Part shown: in pieces, positions 58,795 to 64,000 of the stretch
Layout of the letters: each line of letters begins with the position of its first letter
Position numbering within the stretch: the stretch's first letter is position 1
Assembly: GCA_963676355.1 (NCBI GenBank)
Contig: OY781093.1
Span: forward strand, 1,674,001 to 1,738,000
Origin: JAGLOK01 sp963676355
GTDB lineage: Bacteria > Bacillota > Clostridia > Christensenellales > UMGS416
Direction: 5' to 3'
Length of the DNA: 64,000 nucleotides
Made by a program: the position numbers and the translations under genes
The notes under the pieces: model-generated
What the model was told of the DNA's origin: nothing
The model's input: only the letters and a program-made list of their open reading frames with translations
The model's database searches: none

Positions 58795-59907
58795 TTATTC
58801 CGACGGGGTACCGACCCTCACCGCATAGCTAAGCATTGTGCCTCTTGAGTCAAACTCACATATGAGATTATATTGCTCCACAAACATATATCCGCCTTCA
58901 AGTATCTCTTTTGCGCTCATATCGGACACACCGCTATCCTCGGTAAATACGGAAAAGGAAAGCGTCTGCGATTCGCCTTTGTACAAGACTGCGCATGGAG
59001 GAACTGCATAGTAGGGGCTTTCACCTTCGTTGGCGCGGTAAAATATCGTCATAGTTTCATCGCTCAGCTCAGCTTCGCACATAAATTTAGGTATAATGTC
59101 GTTAAGCTCCATGCCAACTTTTATGCCGCGCGGGCCTTCGTAAGTGTCGTCGGTTATAATTGCCACGACGAGTTCATCATCTACAAAAACCAGCTGTCCA
59201 AAAGAAAATTTAAGCACATCGCGCACTTCACCAGTGGCTTGTACGGTTATTTCGCTGGACGAATCTGGCTGTGCGACTTTGCCGAGTATTTCTTCTTTTT
59301 CGTCTCCTATAAAGATATCTGAAAAATATACATCGAGCTTAGAAAAAGGCTTTGCAACTAGCTCGCCGTCTGTCGACGATGCTGTGTTTTGTTGCTCGTT
59401 GAGCTCTGATATGAGCGTCAGAGTGTTTAATACCATCGGCAGGTTTTCATACATAGTTGAAAATTCATACTCATCCTCGCTGCCTTCCATATAAGGCATG
59501 TCAAACCTCGGCATATTAAAGAAAACAGACTCTCCGATTTCCATGAACGTTTCGCCTTCGTGATCTTCCTTGCTGTCGGCCATATCAATTATGGCAAGCC
59601 AGGGGTTAATGTCTCCATCGGATGCTTCATGCGTGAAGTGATAGATATATGTCGCCGTCCCGACTGTTTCATACGAAACTCTGCCTTTCCAATACTGAGG
59701 GATGGTTATGATATATTCGCCGTCTTCGTTTGCGATATAATCATTTTCTACCAAAGTACCCTGAGGGTTTCTTTTTGCTTCTTCAGGCTCAAGTTCTTTA
59801 GTTGGTTTCGCTTCCGGAGCTTGTCCGTTATTTTTATCAAAATCGCAGGACACAAATATTGCCGGTATAATAATCATTGCTATAATAGATGCGATTATTC
59901 TTTTCAT
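58795..59907 (-). CDS. Lipoprotein with SmpA/OmlA-like C-terminal domain (paralogue A)
   Basis: 370 residues from ATG 59907, with AAAGGAG upstream. The signal peptide ends in AIFVSC. Domain 1 (~55-180) includes YIITIPQYWKG, FMEIGESVFFNMPRFDMPY and MVLNTLTLI. Domain 2 (~190-370) has IFIGDEKEEILGKVAQPDS, GEVRDVLKFSFGQLVFVDDE, GPRGIKVGMELNDIIPKF and SYAVRVGTPSE, a BamE/SmpA-like pattern (my inference). It matches the 62780 protein along its whole length. Outside, membrane-anchored. Function unknown. Confidence 0.78.
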   Translation of the reverse strand: MKRIIASIIAMIIIPAIFVSCDFDKNNGQAPEAKPTKELEPEEAKRNPQGTLVENDYIANEDGEYIITIPQYWKGRVSYETVGTATYIYHFTHEASDGDINPWLAIIDMADSKEDHEGETFMEIGESVFFNMPRFDMPYMEGSEDEYEFSTMYENLPMVLNTLTLISELNEQQNTASSTDGELVAKPFSKLDVYFSDIFIGDEKEEILGKVAQPDSSSEITVQATGEVRDVLKFSFGQLVFVDDELVVAIITDDTYEGPRGIKVGMELNDIIPKFMCEAELSDETMTIFYRANEGESPYYAVPPCAVLYKGESQTLSFSVFTEDSGVSDMSAKEILEGGYMFVEQYNLICEFDSRGTMLSYAVRVGTPSE

Positions 59908-60024
59908 ATTTTCTCCTTTAAATAGATGCTTGACTGCTACTTGCTTATACCAAAATATGTTATCAATATAGACGGTTAGTGTCAAATTAGAATTTGATTA
60001 TAAGAGGGAGGTCACAAAGGCTGT

Positions 60025-60090
60025 GGCGGTCACGCCTGTCAATACACGGCCCCTGATATCGGAATATTAATCTTGTTTTATTAGATTGAT
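60025..60090 (-). pseudogene. Relic of a SulP gene 5' end
   Basis: About 75% identical to the first ~22 codons of the 56619-58079 gene (shared GCCCCTGATAT and TCTTGTTTTA blocks, same spacing). It has no further coding continuation. It shows that a sulP-like gene or a duplicate of it once lay here. Confidence 0.6.
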
Positions 60091-60317
60091 TTGCTTTTTT
60101 CATTGCCTCTTTTAAAGTTGCCTGTTATTTTCGCAAGCGCAAGCTGAACGTCAAACTCCTTTTTGTTCTGAACTTTAGGCAATAGTTTATTTGTTTGTTT
60201 TTCGTTTAATGTCTTAATCTGCCTGCCTTCATAGAAGATGAGCATTTTGTTTGACTTTGTCACTTGATATGAAAAAGGGGATTCCTGCAGTTTGTCTCTT
60301 TTATCTATCTTTCCCAT
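60081..60317 (-). CDS. Small conserved protein of the ESPFSYxVTK...LAKITGNFKRGNE type
   Basis: 78 residues from ATG 60317, with AGGGAG 10 bases upstream. The sequence QESPFSYQVTKSNKMLIFYE, then GRQIKTLNEKQTNKLL and LALAKITGNFKRGNE, matches a widespread small conserved family of Bacillota without known function; its basic, beta-hairpin-like profile suggests nucleic-acid contact (inference). Single gene, divergent from the 60492 locus. Confidence 0.75.
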   Translation of the reverse strand: MGKIDKRDKLQESPFSYQVTKSNKMLIFYEGRQIKTLNEKQTNKLLPKVQNKKEFDVQLALAKITGNFKRGNEKSKSI

Positions 60318-60454
60318 TTGCTTTTCTCCCTGTGGTTCATTAATCGTTAATTGCTGTCTATTTTCGTATGTTATCATGCCCGGTGGTGCGATTCAACTTT
60401 TAGCACTTTTTAGTGAATTTCTGATTGGATATTGTGTGAATTACTGGAAGTATA

Positions 60455-60463
60455 TGATATAAT
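60455..60463 (+). promoter_or_regulatory. Extended -10 promoter of the NB-ARC locus
   Basis: TGATATAAT, 29 bases before ATG 60492. The -35 region is poor (TGTGAA at 17 bases), consistent with extended -10 dependence. Confidence 0.55.
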
Positions 60464-60491
60464 TGCAGTAATTATCTTTTGGAGGTTCATT

Positions 60492-60650
60492 ATGCATTGG
60501 AGTTGGTGGATTGCGGCTGTGGCTATTCCTATAATTGTGGCGATTATTACAGTTTTCGGGTATTCGAAGAAAAAGAAGAATGTTATTAAAACAAAGAATA
60601 ATAGTGGTGTTATTATTCAGGGCTCAAAAGATGTGGAGATAAATAAATAA
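60492..60650 (+). CDS. 52-residue single-span membrane protein with C-terminal signalling-type motif
   Basis: From ATG 60492, with TTGGAGG 6 bases upstream. One transmembrane helix (WIAAVAIPIIVAIITVFGYS, residues 7-25), then a basic stretch (KKKKNVIKTK), then the motif NNSGVIIQGSKDVEIN at 36-51. The motif aligns without gaps with residues 10-26 of the next protein (DNIGTMIQDSEDIHIHN), with N, G, I, Q, S, D and I identical. It has the short polar/aliphatic pattern (IIQGS) of amyloid-type signalling motifs. It lies one base before the NB-ARC gene, so they are co-translated. Proposed role: membrane effector triggered by the ATPase. This is inferred, not known. Confidence 0.7.
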   Translation: MHWSWWIAAVAIPIIVAIITVFGYSKKKKNVIKTKNNSGVIIQGSKDVEINK

Positions 60651-60651
60651 T

Positions 60652-62634
60652 ATGAGTGACAACCGTATAAATGCAAGAGATAACATCGGAACGATGATAC
60701 AGGACTCTGAAGATATTCACATTCATAATCATAACGATGACATTGGTAAGTTAAATAAAACATTTACTATAAATCCTCCTGACTTTGGCACGGAAGTTAT
60801 CGGGAGAAAAAGCTTGATAAAAGACGGCATGAGGATGCTTAAAAGTGAAAATCTGCTTGTGCTTCAGGGAATGGGCGGCATCGGAAAGACCAAGATAGCC
60901 AAAGAAATCTACTATAATGCCAAAGGCTATCGCTATAAGGGTTGGGTTACTTACTCTGATGAAAAGGGAATCAAGGCATCTATTGTAGAAGCGATGGAGT
61001 TTTACTGTGGATTAAAATTTCCTGAAAAGAGCACGGTAGATCAAAAGTACGGAATAATAATCGGTGCGCTGAATCAAACATCTGGCAAAGTGCTTATTGT
61101 TTTGGATAATGTGGATGCACAGCCCAGCGAGGATAATGACATTAATATAATATTTACGATGGACGAAACGATGGGTTGCGATGTCCTTGTCACATCCAGA
61201 TGCAGGCTTACAAAAGATGACAGGACAAAGGAAGTATCATTTCTGAAAGAAAAGGACAGCTTAAAGCTGTTTTATCTTCACTATGAACTTGAAAAAAATG
61301 ACGCTTTAGCAAAGGAGATAATAAAGCTTGCAGGCAAACATACGATGACCATTGAGCTTCTTGCAAAGATTGCTCAAACGGGCGATATAAGGCTTGCGGA
61401 ATTTGTGGAGAAGTTAAATGAACAGTCATTTGATTTGCAAGATATCATGGAGAAAGTCAGAACGGAGTGGGATGGTTATACGTCAGAAAATGAACTGTCC
61501 AAACATTTGCAAAAGTTGTTTGCTATTGACAACCTTACCGAGGACGAGAAAAAGCTTTTGGCTCATATGTCGCTTGTAACCAAAGCACCAATATCAAGAA
61601 CACTCGCGCGTGACTTGCTCAACCTTAAAGGCTATTTTGAGATTATTAAGCTCATTGATAAAGGCTGGATAATGAAATCTGAAGAAGTTGAAGTGTCCAT
61701 TCAAATGCACCCTGTGGTACATAGTGCAGTGTGCAATCAGTATGAACTGGATGTGGAAGATGATGAAGCGCTGGATATCATAGTTAGAGTGGCAAAGCTA
61801 TTAAAATGGGATGTAAAAGGCTATTATGGCGATGTGCTTCAGTATCTGCCACTTGCGCAGGATGTTCTTGAGAGAACAGTGGAGTGGGAAGCAGATGAAG
61901 TGGGATTCTTGTTAAATGAGCTTGGTTTTGTATATGAAGACAAAGGCGAATACGACAAAGCACTGGAATACTATGAAAAGTCTCTTGATATAAAGAAAAA
62001 GGTATATGGAGAAGATCACCCATCGACAGGAACGACATATAACAATATAGCAGCAGTGTGGAAAGAAAAGGGAGAATACGACAAAGCACTGGAATACTAC
62101 GACAAAGATTTAGTAATATGCGAGAAGGTATATGGAAAAGACCACCCATCAACAGGAACGACGTATAACAATATAGCACTAGTGTGGCAAGAAAAGGGCG
62201 AACAAAAAGAAGCACTGGAATACTACGAAAAGACTTCGGAGATATTTAAAAAGGTATATGGAGAAGACCACCAGTCAACAGGAACGACGTATAACAATAT
62301 AGCAGGAGTGTGGAAAGCAAGGGGCGACTACGACAAAGCACTGGAATATTACGAAAAAGCTTTAGATATAAGAGAAAAAGCACTTGGAAAAGAACATCCA
62401 TTAACAGGAACGACATATAACAATATAGCACTAGTGTGGCAAGAAAAGGGCGAACACAACAAAGCACTGGAATACAACACAAAATGTATAAAAATATTCT
62501 TTGATAAATTAGGTAAAGAGCATCCTAATACCAAAATAGTGCTTAATAACTGCAAATACGCCTACCTCGCCTACGGTCTCCCTGAAGAAAACTTTGATGA
62601 ATGGCTGGAAGACGAGCTGAAATACGCTGAATAA
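60652..62634 (+). CDS. NB-ARC/TPR STAND ATPase (NLR-like)
   Basis: 660 residues. The short N-terminal motif (residues ~8-26) is shared with the preceding small membrane protein; there is no enzymatic effector domain. NB-ARC follows at ~45-370: P-loop LVLQGMGGIGKTKIAKEI (GKT at 78-80), Walker B KVLIVLDNVDA (D152), RNBS-B-like DVLVTSRCR, a GKHTMTIELLA segment at the GxP position, and the winged-helix MHD-like IQMHPVV (352-354). The C-terminus has five 42-residue kinesin-light-chain-type TPRs (KALEYYEK, TTYNNIA) and a capping helix. STAND ATPases oligomerise on ligand sensing; in bacteria many defend against phage. Starts one base after the upstream stop. Confidence 0.88.
   Translation: MSDNRINARDNIGTMIQDSEDIHIHNHNDDIGKLNKTFTINPPDFGTEVIGRKSLIKDGMRMLKSENLLVLQGMGGIGKTKIAKEIYYNAKGYRYKGWVTYSDEKGIKASIVEAMEFYCGLKFPEKSTVDQKYGIIIGALNQTSGKVLIVLDNVDAQPSEDNDINIIFTMDETMGCDVLVTSRCRLTKDDRTKEVSFLKEKDSLKLFYLHYELEKNDALAKEIIKLAGKHTMTIELLAKIAQTGDIRLAEFVEKLNEQSFDLQDIMEKVRTEWDGYTSENELSKHLQKLFAIDNLTEDEKKLLAHMSLVTKAPISRTLARDLLNLKGYFEIIKLIDKGWIMKSEEVEVSIQMHPVVHSAVCNQYELDVEDDEALDIIVRVAKLLKWDVKGYYGDVLQYLPLAQDVLERTVEWEADEVGFLLNELGFVYEDKGEYDKALEYYEKSLDIKKKVYGEDHPSTGTTYNNIAAVWKEKGEYDKALEYYDKDLVICEKVYGKDHPSTGTTYNNIALVWQEKGEQKEALEYYEKTSEIFKKVYGEDHQSTGTTYNNIAGVWKARGDYDKALEYYEKALDIREKALGKEHPLTGTTYNNIALVWQEKGEHNKALEYNTKCIKIFFDKLGKEHPNTKIVLNNCKYAYLAYGLPEENFDEWLEDELKYAE
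61906..62535 (+). repeat. Tandem 126-bp TPR-coding repeats
   Basis: The ACG-ACA/ACG-TAT-AAC-AAT block recurs at 62032, 62158, 62284 and 62410, exactly 126 bases apart, and the repeats are highly similar at the DNA level. Copy number could change by recombination without breaking the frame. Confidence 0.85.
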
Positions 62635-62652
62635 AACCACACAGCAAAACAA

Positions 62653-62679
62653 AACTCCCCAAATTCATTTCGGGGAGTT
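62653..62679. terminator. Terminator of the NB-ARC locus
   Basis: AACTCCCC(AAATTCATTT)CGGGGAGTT-ATTATTATC hairpin 19 bases after the stop. Confidence 0.65.
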
Positions 62680-62701
62680 ATTATTATCTATCTTAAAACC
62701 A

Positions 62702-62779
62702 CTAAAAAGCATGAAAGGCTTTGCCTTGAACTTTTAGAAACTTGTAAGGCCTCGACAAGAAACGCAGTTTCTAAATCGT
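62702..62779 (-). repeat. Gene-3'-end repeat, copy C (after the 62780 lipoprotein gene)
   Basis: First hairpin arms CTAAAA/TTTTAG around AGCATGAAAGGCTTTGCC; second hairpin CTCGACAAGAAAC / GTTTCTAAATCG directly against the stop codon. Confidence 0.7.
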
Positions 62780-63916
62780 TTACTCCGCCGGCGCACCAAT
62801 CCTTACGGCGTAGCTTAGCATAGTGCCTTCTGAGTCAAACTCGCAGACAAGGTCATACTGCTCAACGTACATATAACCGCCTTCGGCAAGCTCATCAGCA
62901 CTCATGTCAAATCCGCTGTCCTCAGTGAAAATGGCAAAAGCGAGTGTCTGCATGTCACCCTTGTACAAAACTCCGCTAGGTGGAACGACAAGGTTTTCGT
63001 CACCACCAACGTTGTCTCTGTATAAGATGGTCATGTAGTCCGTATCAAGCTCGATGGTGGTTGCAAACAGCTGGGTTGCTTCGTTAAGATCCATGCCAAC
63101 ATGAATGCCGCGTGGGCCTTCAATGGTATCATCTACTACTTGAATTACAACAAGCTTATTATCGACAAATACGAGGTTTCCAAAGGAATATTCGTTTATA
63201 TTGCGTACTTCACCTGTAGCTTCCATAACGACATCATAGGAGTTTGAAGGGGCGCCTGCTTTGGCAAGAACATCGTCTTTAGCGTCGCCGATTCTAAATC
63301 CGCCTGCATGAATGTCGTCCATGCCAAAAGGCTGACCTTTCTCGGAAACTGCCGGTGCAGTGTCAGTTAGATCACAACAGGGATCTTCTTCTATATTCGC
63401 TTCTTCGGTTATGGTTGTCATGTCGATAAGCTCCAAGGTATTAAGCACCTGATGGAGCATGTCGTAAAGCTCGGAAAATTCCTTGGCGTCTTCAGACTCG
63501 GCAGTGTAGGGCATGTCAAAGCGAACAGAGCGATAGAAAGTGTAATCGCCGATTTGCATAAATGACTCACCGTTATATTCCTCGCCGCTTGTCACAGCGC
63601 CCACTTCGACAAGAACAGGGTTTTGCTCTTGCTGAGTGCTGTCATGGGTTTTGTGCGTTATGATGGTAAGCGCGCCATTTCTTGTGAACTCAATCTTATC
63701 CCACATTTCATCAGGGATGGGAATCATGTAATTGCCATAGGTGTTTATAATGGTTTTTCCCGTAATGGTTTCATCATTTAGCTTGGGATCCTCAGTTTGA
63801 GTTGCTGTAGCTTCAGCTCCCGGCGCTGTGTCTGGCTGCGTATTGTTTTTCTCACATCCTGCAAAAGCCATTATAAAAATAAGTACGCATATTAGCGTTA
63901 AAATTCGTTTTTGCAT
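62780..63916 (-). CDS. Lipoprotein with SmpA/OmlA-like C-terminal domain (paralogue B)
   Basis: 378 residues from ATG 63916, with AAAGGAGAAAG upstream. The signal peptide ends in IMAFAGC. Closely matches the 58795 protein: YMIPIPDEMWDKIEF, FMQIGDYTFYRSVRFDMPY, VLNTLELI, FRIGDAKDDVLAKAGAPSN, GEVRNINEYSFGNLVFVDNK, GPRGIHVGMDLNEATQLF and SYAVRIGAPAE. Both genes also share the same 3' repeat. The two flank the NB-ARC locus and the SulP relic, which points to segmental duplication followed by insertion or deletion. Function unknown. Confidence 0.78.
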   Translation of the reverse strand: MQKRILTLICVLIFIMAFAGCEKNNTQPDTAPGAEATATQTEDPKLNDETITGKTIINTYGNYMIPIPDEMWDKIEFTRNGALTIITHKTHDSTQQEQNPVLVEVGAVTSGEEYNGESFMQIGDYTFYRSVRFDMPYTAESEDAKEFSELYDMLHQVLNTLELIDMTTITEEANIEEDPCCDLTDTAPAVSEKGQPFGMDDIHAGGFRIGDAKDDVLAKAGAPSNSYDVVMEATGEVRNINEYSFGNLVFVDNKLVVIQVVDDTIEGPRGIHVGMDLNEATQLFATTIELDTDYMTILYRDNVGGDENLVVPPSGVLYKGDMQTLAFAIFTEDSGFDMSADELAEGGYMYVEQYDLVCEFDSEGTMLSYAVRIGAPAE

Positions 63917-64000
63917 AAACTTTCTCCTTTGTAAAAATCAGATATTAAAATTATGTTACCATTATATTACCAAATATAATACGATTGTCAAATTAAAATT

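Noticed and set aside
61784..62482. Minus-strand frames with repeated Leu/Pro-rich units
   Set aside because: These are shadows of the 126-bp TPR repeats of the NB-ARC gene; repeats in one frame make repeats in the others.
61906..62535. Regular repeats considered as a CRISPR-like array
   Set aside because: The 126-base units encode TPRs in frame with no spacers; no true CRISPR array or cas gene is present in the window.

Overview
The window looks like a chromosome segment of a low-to-medium GC anaerobic Bacillota, most likely a member of the Clostridia. The support is: the start codons (ATG, GTG and TTG behind strong AGGAGG-like ribosome sites), the dnaG-rpoD pair, a C-terminal piece of pyruvate,phosphate dikinase, groESL under a CIRCE operator, a sigma-A without the long insert of proteobacterial sigma-70, a bacterial-type ProRS with editing insert, and many small Gram-positive-type lipoproteins. 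No tRNA, rRNA operon, CRISPR array or complete prophage was seen.

Layout. 1-7150: ppdK 3' end, a DUF559 endonuclease inside a pair of structured inverted repeats, then dnaG, rpoD, trmK, a Nif3-family gene and a zinc-ribbon coiled-coil gene. 7214-12160: rnpB followed by a rearranged zone. A tandem duplication joined rnpB to a membrane glycosyltransferase-like gene through a 7-nt shared sequence, leaving a truncated glycosyltransferase fused to an rnpB 3' fragment and, further on, a complete glycosyltransferase gene. 12590-26520: envelope and housekeeping genes (YdcF, UPF0316, CorA, acidic lipoprotein, polytopic membrane protein, ProRS, phosphoesterase, DEAD-box helicase). 26750-33300: an S51 peptidase, a short AT-rich island with a GIY-YIG protein, groESL, a cluster of dispersed repeats, and a free-standing reverse transcriptase of the Abi/unknown-group type linked to phage defence. 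33330-49400: a LuxR-type membrane regulator, acyltransferase, membrane proteins, MscS, a second acidic lipoprotein, dCMP deaminase, NUDIX hydrolase, a PocR-PAS histidine kinase, DUF1638, CPBP protease, DUF937 and others. 49480-54800: TetR regulator, four neighbouring PH-like membrane proteins, an XRE regulator and MscL. 54850-63920: NAD(P)HX epimerase, phosphoesterase, SulP transporter, two paralogous lipoproteins, and between them a two-gene locus.

The strongest candidate for a new system is that two-gene locus at 60492-62634. A 52-residue single-span membrane protein ends in a short motif. The next gene, one base downstream, is an NB-ARC/TPR (STAND, NLR-like) ATPase that begins with a clearly related motif. 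This is the arrangement expected of NLR-associated amyloid-type signalling motifs: the sensor ATPase and a minimal membrane effector would share a self-templating motif. The reverse transcriptase at 31675-33297 is a second defence candidate.

The genome also carries three dispersed repeat families visible here. One is a structured inverted repeat (around DUF559 and solo at 31392). The second is a GC-rich palindromic element (12364, 28692, 31475, partial 31157). The third sits at gene 3' ends, where loops are conserved but stem arms change together (7589, 28901, 38610, 58753, 62702). All functional statements rest on reading motifs by eye; no database search was possible.
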